Positions 19,080-27,930 of a stretch of 64,000 bases of DNA are shown here, one piece after another. The notes beneath the pieces were generated by a model. The model saw only the letters and a program-made list of their open reading frames with translations, was not told where the DNA came from and did no database searches. Made by a program: the position numbers and the translations under genes. The number at the start of each line of letters is the position of its first letter. Positions within the stretch are counted from its first letter, which is position 1. Source of the DNA: Propionibacteriales bacterium (GTDB taxonomy: Bacteria > Actinomycetota > Actinomycetes > Propionibacteriales > Nocardioidaceae); the NCBI GenBank assembly GCA_026392465.1, contig JAPLCA010000029.1:154422-218421 (forward strand), written 5' to 3'.

Positions 19080-19745
19080 GTGTCCACCACGCCTGACGCC
19101 GTCGCCGATCGTCCCGACGACCCCGCCCGCGCCGACGCGGTCTCGCGCCGTCGGGCGGCCACCCGCGAGCGGCTGCTCGACGCCGCCCGCTCCCTGCTGG
19201 TGCGCGAGGGGCTGCAGGGGGTGTCGGTCGAGCGGCTGTGTGAGCAGGCGGGCTACACCCGCGGTGCGTTCTACTCCAACTTCGGCTCGAAGGACGAGCT
19301 CGTGGTCGCACTGACCGAGCGGGAGCGCGAGCGCGTCCTGGCCATGCTGAAGGAGGCGGCCGACCTCACGACCCTCGAGGGGCTGGGGGCGGAGGAGGCC
19401 GCCGGTGTCATCCTCGAGCGGTTCCTCCTGCTGCAACCTCCGGATCGGGACGACTTCCTGCTCCACCTCGAGATGCAGCTGCGGGGCCTGCGCGGCGACG
19501 TGGGCGGCGACGTGTTCGTCGGGTGGTGGAACGCGGTGCTCGACGGCATCGGCGAGGTGCTCACCTCCGCCCTGGCCGCGTTCGACCTGCGGCTGACCCT
19601 CGACGTCCGCGAGGTGTGCACGATCCTCATGGGCACGTGGGACGCCCTCGTGCTCGGGTCCCTCGTCGATGGCCGTCCCGTCGACGTCGAGGCGATGCGC
19701 GTCGCGCTGCCGCGGATGCTGCTCTCCTTCACCGAGCCGGCCTGA
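19080..19745 (+). CDS. TetR family transcriptional regulator
   Basis: The protein (about 221 aa from GTG 19080) is a TetR repressor. The helix-turn-helix is clear: RERLLDAARSLLVREGLQGVS followed by VERLCEQAGYTRGAFYSNFGSKDEL-type recognition helix (quoted in two pieces). The C-terminal ligand domain is unassigned. Alternative starts are ATG 19065 and TTG 19053, but both lie inside the dyad thought to be the operator, so GTG 19080 is preferred. It faces the MMPL-ABC/YhgE operon and is its probable repressor. Confidence 0.9.
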   Translation: MSTTPDAVADRPDDPARADAVSRRRAATRERLLDAARSLLVREGLQGVSVERLCEQAGYTRGAFYSNFGSKDELVVALTERERERVLAMLKEAADLTTLEGLGAEEAAGVILERFLLLQPPDRDDFLLHLEMQLRGLRGDVGGDVFVGWWNAVLDGIGEVLTSALAAFDLRLTLDVREVCTILMGTWDALVLGSLVDGRPVDVEAMRVALPRMLLSFTEPA

Positions 19746-19801
19746 GACCCGCGCGGCGCGCTCGTGGCGTCCGCCCCACGCCGGTGCGGCAGGATGGTTC
19801 C

Positions 19802-20371
19802 ATGGCCATCCAGATCGCCCAGGACCCCGCCGCCGACCAGGTGCTCGGCTCCGATCCGTTCGCGCTCCTCGTGGGCATGCTGCTGGACCAGCAGTACCCG
19901 ATGGAGCACGCGTTCCGCGGCCCGGCGAAGATCCTCGACCGGTTCGGCACGCTCGACCCGGCCGCCATCGCGGCGGCTGAGCCCGACGCCTTTGCCGACC
20001 TCTGCGCGACGCCGCCGGCGATCCACCGCTACGGACGGTCCATGGCGGGGCGGGTGCAGGCCCTGGCACGGGTCGTCGTCGACGAGTACGACGGTGACGC
20101 CTCGCGCATCTGGACCGACGCGAAGTCCGGCGAGACGCTGTTCAAGCGCCTCACCGCGCTGCCCGGGTACGGCGAGCAGAAGGCCAAGATCTTCGTCGCC
20201 CTGCTGGCGAAGCAGCTCGACGTGAAGCCGCGTGGCTGGACCACGGTCTCCGGCGACTACAGCAAGAAGGGTTACCGGTCCGTCGCCGACGTGGTCGACG
20301 CCGACTCGCTCAAGAAGGTCCGTGACCACAAGAAGGCGGTCAAGGCGCAGGCCAAGGCCGCACAGTCCTGA
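19802..20371 (+). CDS. HhH-GPD family base-excision repair protein
   Basis: The 189-residue protein is a short HhH-GPD protein of the actinobacterial type. The helical start DPFALLVGMLLDQQYPMEHAF resembles EndoIII-family DNA glycosylases, and the helix-hairpin-helix LTALPGYGEQKAKIFVALLA binds DNA backbone. After the hairpin, GWTTVSGDYSKKG contains an Asp at roughly the place of the catalytic Asp. There is no iron-sulfur cluster motif and no lysine clearly placed as in bifunctional enzymes. The lesion recognised is unknown. Confidence 0.85.
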   Translation: MAIQIAQDPAADQVLGSDPFALLVGMLLDQQYPMEHAFRGPAKILDRFGTLDPAAIAAAEPDAFADLCATPPAIHRYGRSMAGRVQALARVVVDEYDGDASRIWTDAKSGETLFKRLTALPGYGEQKAKIFVALLAKQLDVKPRGWTTVSGDYSKKGYRSVADVVDADSLKKVRDHKKAVKAQAKAAQS

Positions 20372-20379
20372 CCCCCGCG

Positions 20380-20973
20380 TCAGACGCTGACGTCCTGGTA
20401 GGCGAACGGGTCGACGAGGGTCGCCGGCACGTGGCAGGTGCCGTCGGCAGCCTCGTCCATGCGCTGCTCCAGTGCGGTGCCGTCACCCGTCGTCGGTGGT
20501 CGGAAGTCGCCCCGGAAGCCGCCCGAGACCTGTCGGGCGTACTGCTCACGTGCAGCCAGCAACGTCTCCCAGTCGGCGAGCCAGGCCTCCAGCGGACGGT
20601 CGGCTCGGCGCACGGCCGGCGACAGCGTCCGCACGCGGTCGATCATCCGCCGCACCTCGAGGTTCTGGTCGGCCAGCTGGGCGCCGCGCAGCCGCGCCGG
20701 GCCGTCGACCCGCACCTGCGCCACGGCCGACGTCATGATGCCGCAGGCCTGCGCGACCATGCGGGTCACGCGCGGGTCGTCCAACGTGCCGCGCGTGTCC
20801 TGGGACCTCGCCTGCAGCGCCACCGCGACCGCGGCGGCCCCGACCAGCACGGCCACGAGCGGACCGACGACGGCCAGGCGCCGCCACCCCCGCGCCACGG
20901 GAGCCGGTGCGTAGCGCCAGACGTCCTCGTCGGGGAGGTAGGAGGGCACCTCGTCATCGTGCCACGCGAGCAC
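20380..20973 (-). CDS. Hypothetical membrane-anchored protein
   Basis: The 197-residue product is not recognised as a named family. It has a cytoplasmic N-terminus with MLAWHDDEVPSYLPDEDVW, one membrane helix at about residues 34-53 (LAVVGPLVAVLVGAAAVAVAL) and an external helical domain with two cysteines (ACGIM and GTCHVP). The helical part contains a heptad-like stretch around residues 95-150. It is convergent with the HhH-GPD gene and divergent from the dioxygenase-like gene. Confidence 0.65.
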   Translation of the reverse strand: MLAWHDDEVPSYLPDEDVWRYAPAPVARGWRRLAVVGPLVAVLVGAAAVAVALQARSQDTRGTLDDPRVTRMVAQACGIMTSAVAQVRVDGPARLRGAQLADQNLEVRRMIDRVRTLSPAVRRADRPLEAWLADWETLLAAREQYARQVSGGFRGDFRPPTTGDGTALEQRMDEAADGTCHVPATLVDPFAYQDVSV

Positions 20974-21064
20974 CGGTCCGGCGGCTCGACCGACGGCCGC
21001 GGCACGATGCCGCTGCCGTGCGCGCCACGTCGGTGCTCGCTCAGCGGCGTCACCGGGACCCGCC

Positions 21065-21070
21065 TACGCT
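21065..21070 (+). promoter_or_regulatory. -10 box of the extradiol dioxygenase-like gene, leaderless-type
   Basis: TACGCT ends 6 nt before the GTG start at 21077. Confidence 0.35.
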
Positions 21071-21076
21071 CACCCC

Positions 21077-21745
21077 GTGACCCGTCTGGCCTTCTGCCCC
21101 CACCCGCCGGTGCTGCCCGCTGGGCCCCTCGTCGGTGACGTCGAGGAGACGGGGACGTTGCGCGACACCTCGCTCGCCGCGGTGCGCGACCTCGTGACGG
21201 GTGCTCCCAGCGTGGTCGTCGTGCTCGGCCCCGACGGCGGCGACCTGCCCGCGGACGAGACTGTTGGCGGCTCACTGGAGCCGCACGGCATCGCCCTCGC
21301 CGCCGGTGCCCCGGGCGACACCACCCTCGGCCTCGCGCACACCGTCGGCGCGTGGCTGCTTGACAGCGTCGGGTGGGAGGGGCCGAGACGCTACGTGGCG
21401 ACCCTCGACGCAGCCGACCTCGACGCCGACGTCGCCGTGCTCGTGATGGCCGACGGCAGCGCCACCCGCACCGAGAAGGCGCCCGGGCACCTCGACGTAC
21501 GTGCCGAGGCGTTCGACGCGGCGATCGCCTCGGCGCTCGCCGAGGGCGACGCGGACGCCCTCGGCGGCATCGACCTCGCCCTCGCAGGCGAGCTCTGGTG
21601 CCAGGGCGCGGCCACGCTGCGCGTGGCGGCCGACGCCGTCGCGGCACGGGTGCACCGCGACGACGTCGACGTCAGCGCACGGCTGTCGCTCGACGAGGCC
21701 CCGTTCGGCGTCGGCTGGTTCGTCGCCTTTTGGCAGGTGGGCTGA
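21077..21745 (+). CDS. Class III extradiol dioxygenase subunit B-like protein
   Basis: This 222-residue protein resembles the LigB-like (class III extradiol ring-cleavage dioxygenase subunit B) proteins that actinobacteria carry next to miaA. It begins RLAFCPHPPVLPAGPL, where the His-Pro-Pro motif is the family's metal-site start, and has VVVVLGPDG, a segment VLVMADGSATRTEKAPG, and ends VGWFVAFW. The full set of Fe(II) ligands is not evident, so catalytic activity is doubtful. GTG at 21077 is supported by the -10 box 6 nt upstream. Confidence 0.8.
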   Translation: MTRLAFCPHPPVLPAGPLVGDVEETGTLRDTSLAAVRDLVTGAPSVVVVLGPDGGDLPADETVGGSLEPHGIALAAGAPGDTTLGLAHTVGAWLLDSVGWEGPRRYVATLDAADLDADVAVLVMADGSATRTEKAPGHLDVRAEAFDAAIASALAEGDADALGGIDLALAGELWCQGAATLRVAADAVAARVHRDDVDVSARLSLDEAPFGVGWFVAFWQVG

Positions 21746-21764
21746 GCCGCACCGACCATGTCGT

Positions 21765-22016
21765 TCAGCGGCGGGCGGGACCTGCGGGCCCGGCGGGACC
21801 CTTGCCGTCGTCGTCGGCCAGCTTGTCGGCGGCGTCCTTCGCCTTGCCCGCGGCGCCGTCGATCTTCTGCGTGTACTTGCCCTTCGTGGCCTTGTCGGCC
21901 AGGCCTGCAGCCTTGTCGATGCCCTGGTCGATCTTCGCGTTCTGCGTGCGCGCCAGCTCGGACGCCTTCGCCTTCAGCTCGGGTGCGTTCTTCTTCAGCT
22001 TGTCCAGGAAGCCCAT
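21765..22016 (-). CDS. MT0933-like antitoxin family protein
   Basis: This small protein (83 aa) is Lys/Ala/Asp-rich and starts MGFLDKLKKNAPELKAKASE, the pattern of the MT0933-like antitoxin family (Rv0909 type). A GIDKAAGLADKATKGKYTQKID segment follows and the tail is Gly/Pro-rich. The region is predicted mostly helical and without cofactors. No toxin gene lies adjacent, so an antitoxin role is not supported by context; many relatives are orphans of unknown role. It is antisense to the surrounding mia genes. Confidence 0.75.
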   Translation of the reverse strand: MGFLDKLKKNAPELKAKASELARTQNAKIDQGIDKAAGLADKATKGKYTQKIDGAAGKAKDAADKLADDDGKGPAGPAGPARR

Positions 22017-22080
22017 CGGATCTCTCCTCGGTCGCGGGGGAGCGGTCGTGTGTGCCTCGAGCGTACGAGAGACTCCCCAG

Positions 22081-23022
22081 GTGAGCAGCGCCGAACGTCT
22101 CGTGGTCGTCGTCGGCCCGACGGCGTCGGGCAAGTCGGCGCTCGCCGTCGACCTCGCTCTCGAGCTGGGCGGCGAGGTCGTCAACGCCGACGCCGTGCAG
22201 CTGTTCCGCGGGATGGACGTCGGCAGCGCGAAGGTCACGCCCGAGGAACGGCGCGGCGTGCCGCACCACCTGCTCGACGTGCTCGACGTCGACCAGGCCA
22301 CCTCGGTGGCCGCGTTCCAGCGCGACGCCCGCGCCGCGATCGACGACTGCCTGGCTCGTGGCGTCACGCCGATCCTCGTCGGCGGGTCGTCGCTCTACGT
22401 GCGCGCCGTCGTCGACGACTTCGTGTTCCCGGGCACCGTGCCGCAGGTGCGGGAGAAGTACCAGCGTCGGCTCGAGACCGAAGGACCGGAGGCGCTGCAC
22501 GCCGACCTGCGCAGGGTCGCGCCTGACGCTGCCGAGCACGTGCTGCCCACCAACGGCCGACGCCTCGTCCGGGCCCTGGAGGTCACCGAGATCACGGGCG
22601 AGCCGTTCGTCGCGACCCTCCCGCCGCACCGGTCGATCTATCCCGACGTGGTCCTGCTCGGCCTCGACGTCCCGCGTCCGGTGCTCGACGAGCGGATCGT
22701 CCGACGGGTCGACGCGATGTGGGACGCCGGCCTGGTCGAGGAGGTGCAAGGTCTGCTCGACGAGGGACTGGCCGACTCGCCGACCGCGTCGCGCTCCATC
22801 GGCTACCAGCAGGTGCTCGCGCTGCTGCGCGGCGACCTGAGCGACGCCGAGGCGCGCTCCGAGACCGTGCGGGGGACCCGCGCGTTCGCGCGACGTCAGG
22901 ACCGCATGTTCCACCAGGACCCACGGGTCGTCTGGCTGCCTCACGACGCCGACGACGTCCTCGCGCGGGCGCTTCGGGCGGTGCGTGGCGACGGGACGGT
23001 TCCGTCGGGCCCTCGGACGTAG
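22081..23022 (+). CDS. miaA: tRNA dimethylallyltransferase MiaA
   Basis: MiaA (313 aa) transfers the dimethylallyl group to A37 of tRNAs that read UNN codons; MiaB then methylthiolates the product. P-loop VGPTASGKSALAVDLA is at residues 11-26. NADAVQLFRGMDVGSAK, the HHLLDVLD segment, GGSSLYVRAVVD and the tRNA-binding TNGRRLVRALEV and SIGYQQVLALL motifs are all present. GTG at 22081 gives the family N-terminus. dapF starts 10 nt after the stop. Confidence 0.96.
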   Translation: MSSAERLVVVVGPTASGKSALAVDLALELGGEVVNADAVQLFRGMDVGSAKVTPEERRGVPHHLLDVLDVDQATSVAAFQRDARAAIDDCLARGVTPILVGGSSLYVRAVVDDFVFPGTVPQVREKYQRRLETEGPEALHADLRRVAPDAAEHVLPTNGRRLVRALEVTEITGEPFVATLPPHRSIYPDVVLLGLDVPRPVLDERIVRRVDAMWDAGLVEEVQGLLDEGLADSPTASRSIGYQQVLALLRGDLSDAEARSETVRGTRAFARRQDRMFHQDPRVVWLPHDADDVLARALRAVRGDGTVPSGPRT

Positions 23023-23025
23023 ACT
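23020..23025 (+). promoter_or_regulatory. -10 box of dapF, leaderless-type
   Basis: TAGACT, whose first three bases are the miaA stop codon, ends 7 nt before the dapF ATG. Confidence 0.4.
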
Positions 23026-23032
23026 GGGACGT

Positions 23033-23860
23033 ATGACTTTCCCCTGGCTCAAGGGGCACGGCACCGAGAACGACTTCGTCCTGCTCCCCGACCACGACGG
23101 TACGGTGCACGGCGACCTCGACCCCGCGTTCGTCGCCGCCCTGTGTGCGCGCCGCACCGGCATCGGCGCCGACGGCGTGTTGCGCGTGGTGCGCTCCGCT
23201 GCGCTCGACGTGCCGGAGGCGGCCGCCAGCGCCGGGGAGTGGTTCATGGACTACCGCAACGCCGACGGCTCCGTCAGCGAGATGTGCGGCAACGGCGTGC
23301 GCGTCTTCGCCCGCCACCTGCTCGACGCCGGGCTGGTGCCGGCCGGCGAGCCCGTCGTCGTGGGCACCCGAGACGGCGACAAGGTCGTCACCGTCGACGG
23401 CGACCAGCTCAGCGTCGACATGGGGGCCTACGAGGTGCGCGGCACGTCGAAGGTCGAGGTCGACGGACGCGTCTGGGAGGCGCAGGACGTCCGCACGGGC
23501 AACCCCCACGCCGTCACCTTCGTCGACACCCTCGACGACGCGGGCACCCTGCTGCAGGCACCCGCTTACGACACCGCGACCTACCCCGACGGCGTCAACG
23601 TCGAGTTCGTCCAGCGCGTCGCCGACCGCCACGTCGCCATGCGCGTCCACGAGCGCGGATCCGGCGAGACCCGCTCCTGCGGCACCGGCGCCTGTGCCGT
23701 CGGGATCGCAACCGCGCTCCTCGACGGAGCCCCCGACGGCGCCACCTACCGCGTGGACGTCCCCGGTGGCACCCTGAACATCACGGTCGAGCCCACCCGG
23801 GTCGTCCTCGCGGGACCGGCCCGCATCGTCGCCACCGGAGAGATGGAGTGGATCGCGTGA
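23033..23860 (+). CDS. dapF: Diaminopimelate epimerase DapF
   Basis: DapF (275 aa) converts LL- to meso-diaminopimelate for lysine and peptidoglycan synthesis without a cofactor. The two catalytic cysteines are in EMCGNGVRVFARH (near residue 85) and RSCGTGACAVGIA (near residue 216). The N-terminal KGHGTENDFVLL and RRTGIGADGVL motifs are conserved. The stop overlaps the hflX GTG by four bases (GTGA). A TAGACT -10 box 7 nt before the ATG overlaps the miaA stop codon, so dapF can have its own leaderless transcript. Confidence 0.97.
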   Translation: MTFPWLKGHGTENDFVLLPDHDGTVHGDLDPAFVAALCARRTGIGADGVLRVVRSAALDVPEAAASAGEWFMDYRNADGSVSEMCGNGVRVFARHLLDAGLVPAGEPVVVGTRDGDKVVTVDGDQLSVDMGAYEVRGTSKVEVDGRVWEAQDVRTGNPHAVTFVDTLDDAGTLLQAPAYDTATYPDGVNVEFVQRVADRHVAMRVHERGSGETRSCGTGACAVGIATALLDGAPDGATYRVDVPGGTLNITVEPTRVVLAGPARIVATGEMEWIA

Positions 23861-25284
23861 GCGAGTCCGACACGAACGTCGCCAGCAGGCTGGGCATCGA
23901 CCCCGCGGTCGCCAGGGACCTGGAGGGCGCGCACGACGGACTCGAGCTCGCCGAGCGCCAGTCGCTGCGGCGGGTCGCCGGGCTGCGTACCGAGCTCGAG
24001 GACATCACCGAGGTCGAGTACCGCCAGCTGCGACTCGAGCGGGTCGTGCTCGTCGGCGTGTGGACCGAGGGGAGCGCGGAGGAGGCCGAGAACTCCCTGG
24101 CCGAGCTGAAGCTGCTCGCCGAGACCGCGGGCTCCGACGTGCTCGACGCCCTGCTCCAGCGTCGTCAACGTCCCGACCCCGCCACCTTCATCGGCAGCGG
24201 CAAGGTCGAGGAGCTGACGGCCGCCGTGCAGGCCACGGGCGCCGACACCATCATCTGCGACGGCGAGCTGGCACCCAGCCAGCTGCGCAACCTCGAGGAC
24301 CGCACCAAGGTGAAGGTCGTCGACCGGACCGCCCTGATCCTCGACATCTTCGCGCAGCACGCGAAGTCGGCGGAGGGCAAGGCGCAGGTCGAGCTCGCCC
24401 AGCTGCAGTACCAGACGCAGCGTCTGCGCGGCTGGGGCGGCAACCTGTCGCGCCAGGCCGGTGGCCGCGCTGCCGGCGGTGAGGGCATCGGTGGACGTGG
24501 TCCCGGTGAGACGAAGCTCGAGACCGATCGTCGACGCATCCAGGCCCGCATGGCCAAGCTGCGCCGCGAGCTCGCGGGGCTGCGCACCACCCGCGACATC
24601 AAGAAGGCCCGACGTCGGCGCAACGAGGTGCCGGCCGTCGTCATCGCCGGCTACACCAACGCCGGAAAGTCGAGCCTGCTCAACCGGCTGACGGGCGCGG
24701 GCGTGCTGGTCGAGGACGCGCTGTTCGCGACCCTCGACCCCACCACGCGCAAGACCCAGACGAGCGACGGACGCGTGTTCACCATGTCCGACACCGTCGG
24801 GTTCGTGCGGCACCTGCCGCACCAGCTGGTCGAGGCGTTCCGCTCCACGCTGGAGGAGGTGGCCGAGGCCGACCTCGTGCTCCACGTGGTCGACGCCTCG
24901 CACCCCGATCCCGCCGGCCAGATCGCGGCCGTGCGCGAGGTCTTCGCGGAGATCGAGGCGCTGCACGTGCCGGAGATCATCGTCCTCAACAAGGTCGACG
25001 CCGCCGACCCGCTCGAGGTCAAGCAGCTGCTCGCGCGTGAGCCGCACGCCGTCGTCGTCAGCGCCCGCACCGGCGAGGGCGTCGATGAGCTGCTGGCGGC
25101 GATCGAGGCCGACCTGCCCCGCCCTGCGGTCCGGGTCGACGTCGTGGTGCCGTACGAGCGCGGCGACCTCCTCAGCCAGGTGCACGAGACCGGTGAGATC
25201 GAGGAGCTCGCGCACGAGTCCGACGGCACCCACCTCGTCGCCCGCGTCTCCGACGACCTCGCCCACCAGCTCAACACCCTCTGA
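23857..25284 (+). CDS. hflX: GTPase HflX
   Basis: HflX (475 aa) is a ribosome-associated GTPase that splits stalled 70S ribosomes. The N-terminal HflX domain contains FIGSGKVEEL and the Gly-rich loop GGRGPGETKLETDRR. The G domain follows: G1 GYTNAGKSSLLN, G2 region FATLDPTTRKT, G3 DTVGFVRHLPHQLVEAF, G4 NKVD and G5 SARTGEGVDEL. The GTG start overlaps the dapF stop (GTGA), so dapF-hflX are coupled. Confidence 0.96.
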   Translation: MSESDTNVASRLGIDPAVARDLEGAHDGLELAERQSLRRVAGLRTELEDITEVEYRQLRLERVVLVGVWTEGSAEEAENSLAELKLLAETAGSDVLDALLQRRQRPDPATFIGSGKVEELTAAVQATGADTIICDGELAPSQLRNLEDRTKVKVVDRTALILDIFAQHAKSAEGKAQVELAQLQYQTQRLRGWGGNLSRQAGGRAAGGEGIGGRGPGETKLETDRRRIQARMAKLRRELAGLRTTRDIKKARRRRNEVPAVVIAGYTNAGKSSLLNRLTGAGVLVEDALFATLDPTTRKTQTSDGRVFTMSDTVGFVRHLPHQLVEAFRSTLEEVAEADLVLHVVDASHPDPAGQIAAVREVFAEIEALHVPEIIVLNKVDAADPLEVKQLLAREPHAVVVSARTGEGVDELLAAIEADLPRPAVRVDVVVPYERGDLLSQVHETGEIEELAHESDGTHLVARVSDDLAHQLNTL

Positions 25285-25290
25285 CGCCCG

Positions 25291-25837
25291 CCTGACTGCT
25301 CGACCAGCGGGAGGCCTCGCTGGTCGAGTAGTCCGACCGGCGACGAAGGAGCTCGGTCGGACGTATCGAGACCACTCCACGCGTTCGCTGGGGGGTGGCC
25401 TGCGCGGGGCCGTTGCCGGGTGGTCTCGATACGGCAGCACGCGCTCGCTGGCGCTCACCGTCCTGACTACTCGACCAGCGGAACCGTCCGCTGGTCGAGT
25501 GCCTCCACGAGCGCTAGCGAGGGGAGGTGTATCGAGACCACCCGAAGCGGTCGCTGGGGGTTGGCTTGCGCCGGACCGTTGCCGGGTGGTCTCGATACGC
25601 AGCCACGACGCTCCTTCGTCGCGCGTGGCCGCTACTCGACCTGCGGAACCGTCCGCTGGTCGAGTGCCTCCACGAGCGCCAGCGAGGGGAGGTGTATCGA
25701 GACCATTCCAGGCTTTCGCTGGGGGTCGGTCCGCGCCGATCCGTTGCCGGGTGGTCTCGATACGTCAGCACGCGCTCGCTGGCGCTCACCGTCCTGACTA
25801 CTCGACCAGCGGAACCTTCGCTGGTCGAGTAGTCAGG
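25291..25837. repeat. Tandem intergenic repeat array bounded by hairpins
   Basis: Between hflX and the helicase gene lie three imperfect units of about 165 bp. The element TATCGAGACCA recurs at 25364, 25530 and 25695 and its complement TGGTCTCGATA at 25421, 25587 and 25752 (spacings 166 and 165). Units are joined by CTCGACCAG/CTGGTCGAG inverted repeats. The right end is a perfect 19-bp inverted repeat with a 7-nt loop (25793-25837); the left end (25291-25334) is a near-identical hairpin with one mismatch. The palindromic pieces resemble intergenic repeats dispersed in Nocardioidaceae genomes. No coding potential is evident. Confidence 0.85.
25793..25837. terminator. Perfect 19-bp hairpin at the right end of the repeat array
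   Basis: CCTGACTACTCGACCAGCG (25793-25811) pairs with its full complement at 25819-25837 around GAACCTT. It could end transcription from hflX or be the end of a mobile repeat; there is no U-tract. Confidence 0.45.
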
Positions 25838-25910
25838 TCCTCGGCTGTCGCTGGAGGGTGGGTCGACGACCTGCTGTGGACACCCGACCGACGGCGCGGA
25901 GGGGTCCGTC

Positions 25911-25916
25911 TAGGCT
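25911..25916 (+). promoter_or_regulatory. -10 box of the DinG-type helicase gene, leaderless-type
   Basis: TAGGCT ends 7 nt before the ATG at 25924. No LexA box was seen in this promoter region. Confidence 0.4.
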
Positions 25917-25923
25917 CGCTGGC

Positions 25924-27855
25924 ATGCCTGAGAGCCCCAGCGTCCGCGACGTCCTGCACGCGGCGGTCGGGGCGGTCGGCGGCACCGAGAGGCCCGGCCA
26001 GGTGGCGATGGCCGAGGCGGTCGCGGAGTCGCTGGAGTCCGGGCGGCACCTGCTCGTGCAGGCCGGCACCGGCACCGGCAAGTCGCTCGGGTACCTCGTG
26101 CCGTCGCTGCTCCACCGCAAGCGCGTCGTGGTGTCCACGGCCACGCTGGGGCTGCAGCACCAGCTCGTCCAGCGCGACCTGCCCGCCCTGGTCAAGGGTG
26201 CGCACGAGGTGCTCGGCACGACACCGAGCTACGCCGTCGTCAAGGGACGCTCGAACTACGCGTGCCTGCACCGGGTGCGCGAGGGCGTGCCCGACGACCA
26301 GGGCACCCTCGTCGACGTGCCCGAGGGCACCCTCGGTGCCGAGGTGCTCGAGCTGCGGGAGTGGGCGGAGGAGCTCGCCACCCAGCGGGGGAGTGGCGAC
26401 GGGTCGCACGGCGACCGGGAGTCCGCGCCGTCGCACACTGACCGCGCCTGGCGACAGGTGAGCGTCACCCACCGCGAGTGCCTCGGTGCCACGCGGTGCC
26501 CCCACGCCGCCGAGTGCTTCGTCGAGCTCGCGCGGGAGGCCGCGTCGACCGCCGACGTCGTGGTCACCAACCACGCTCTCCTCGCGATCGACGCGATCGA
26601 CGGCGTGCCCATGCTGCCCGAGTACGACGCCGTCGTCGTCGACGAGGCGCACGAGCTGGCCGCGCGGGTCACGCAGGCCGCCACCGCCGACCTCGACCCC
26701 GCCATCGTCGAACGAGCTGCGCGGCGCGGTCGGCCCTACACCGACGGCGAGACCGACGACCTCAGCGACGCCGGCGACGCCCTCGCGGCGGCTCTCACCG
26801 GCGTCCAGCCGGGCCGCATCGACCACGTCGTCGACGAGCTGCACGAGGCCCTGTCACGGGTGCGCGACGCCGCCCGCGCGTCCCTGTCCGCGTTCCCGCG
26901 CGAGAAGGCGGAGGTCGAGGGCGACGCCGCACGGCAGCAGGCGAAGGCCGGGCTGGAGGAGATCCGGCTCGTCGCGGACCGGATGGCGTCGCTGCGCGAG
27001 ACCGAGGTGCTGTGGATGTCCGACACCCGCGGTCCGGTCCTCCACGTGGCGCCCATCGACGTCTCGGGGAGCCTGCGCGACAAGCTGTTCGAGGAGAAGA
27101 CCGTCGTCCTCACCAGTGCCACGCTGACCGTCGGTGGCGGCTTCGAGCCGGTGGCGGCCTCGGTGGGCCTGTGGCGCGAGGACGCCGACCGCTGGACCGG
27201 TCTCGACGTCGGCTCGCCGTTCGACTACCGGCGCCAGGGCATCCTCTACGTCGCGCGGCACCTGCCGCCGCCGGGTCGCGACGGCATCACGGACGCCCAG
27301 CTCGACGAGATCGCCGCGCTCCTCGAGGCTGCTGGTGGCCGCACGTTGGGCCTGTTCTCGTCGCGTCGAGCTGCCGAGGCAGCGGCGGACGGTGTACGCA
27401 GGCGGCTGCCCGGCCGGGAGATCCTCTGCCAGGGCGACGCGCACCTTTCGGAGCTGACGCGCCGGTTCGCCGCGGAGGAGGAGACGAGCCTGTTCGGCAC
27501 GCTGTCGCTCTGGCAGGGCGTCGACCTCCCGGGCGACACCTGTCGACTGGTGGTCATCGACCGCGTGCCGTTCCCGCGGCCCGACGACCCGCTGATGAGC
27601 GCGCGGCAGCGTCTGGTGGAGAAGCGGGGTGGCAACGGGTTCATGAGCGTGGCCGCAGCCCACGCCGCCCTGCTCCTCGCACAGGGCGCGGGGCGGCTGA
27701 TCCGCCGCACCGACGACCGCGGTGTGGTCGCGATCCTCGACCCGCGCATCGTCACCGCGCGGTACGGCAGCTTCCTGGCCGCATCGTTGCCGCCGCTGTG
27801 GCGCACGACGGACCGTGACGCCGTGCTCGGTGCGCTGAGGCGGCTCGACGGGTGA
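25924..27855 (+). CDS. dinG: DinG/XPD-type ATP-dependent DNA helicase
   Basis: The 643-residue protein is a superfamily 2 helicase of the XPD/DinG group. It has a Q-like start (RPGQVAMAEAVAESLE), Walker A QAGTGTGKSLGYL near residues 50-62, and four cysteines (NYACLH, then HRECLGATRCPHAAECF) that match an XPD-type iron-sulfur cluster. The DEAH box is in VVVDEAHELAA, and the C-terminal motifs are VLTSATLTVGGGFEP, SLWQGVDLPGD and AQGAGRLIRRTDDRG. It should unwind 5'-3' and process forked or R-loop DNA. The ATG at 25924 follows a -10 box; upstream reading continues into the repeat array. A strong terminator follows the gene. Confidence 0.92.
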   Translation: MPESPSVRDVLHAAVGAVGGTERPGQVAMAEAVAESLESGRHLLVQAGTGTGKSLGYLVPSLLHRKRVVVSTATLGLQHQLVQRDLPALVKGAHEVLGTTPSYAVVKGRSNYACLHRVREGVPDDQGTLVDVPEGTLGAEVLELREWAEELATQRGSGDGSHGDRESAPSHTDRAWRQVSVTHRECLGATRCPHAAECFVELAREAASTADVVVTNHALLAIDAIDGVPMLPEYDAVVVDEAHELAARVTQAATADLDPAIVERAARRGRPYTDGETDDLSDAGDALAAALTGVQPGRIDHVVDELHEALSRVRDAARASLSAFPREKAEVEGDAARQQAKAGLEEIRLVADRMASLRETEVLWMSDTRGPVLHVAPIDVSGSLRDKLFEEKTVVLTSATLTVGGGFEPVAASVGLWREDADRWTGLDVGSPFDYRRQGILYVARHLPPPGRDGITDAQLDEIAALLEAAGGRTLGLFSSRRAAEAAADGVRRRLPGREILCQGDAHLSELTRRFAAEEETSLFGTLSLWQGVDLPGDTCRLVVIDRVPFPRPDDPLMSARQRLVEKRGGNGFMSVAAAHAALLLAQGAGRLIRRTDDRGVVAILDPRIVTARYGSFLAASLPPLWRTTDRDAVLGALRRLDG

Positions 27856-27868
27856 GCGCCCCACACGC

Positions 27869-27904
27869 ACGCAGGCCCCGCCCCTCGTGGGGCGGGGCCT
27901 GCGT
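27869..27904. terminator. Bidirectional terminator between dinG and lexA
   Basis: A perfect 16-bp, very GC-rich stem (ACGCAGGCCCCGCCCC with its complement) encloses the tetraloop TCGT. It lies between the convergent dinG and lexA genes, 13 nt after the dinG stop. Confidence 0.8.
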
Positions 27905-27930
27905 CCGTGCGACGAGCGGCGGGTGAGGAC

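Noticed and set aside
21765..22016. Complete toxin-antitoxin locus
   Set aside because: Only an MT0933-like antitoxin is present; no toxin gene lies next to it.
25291..25837. CRISPR array
   Set aside because: The period is about 165 bp, units are nearly identical across their length including what would be spacers, and no cas gene is near.
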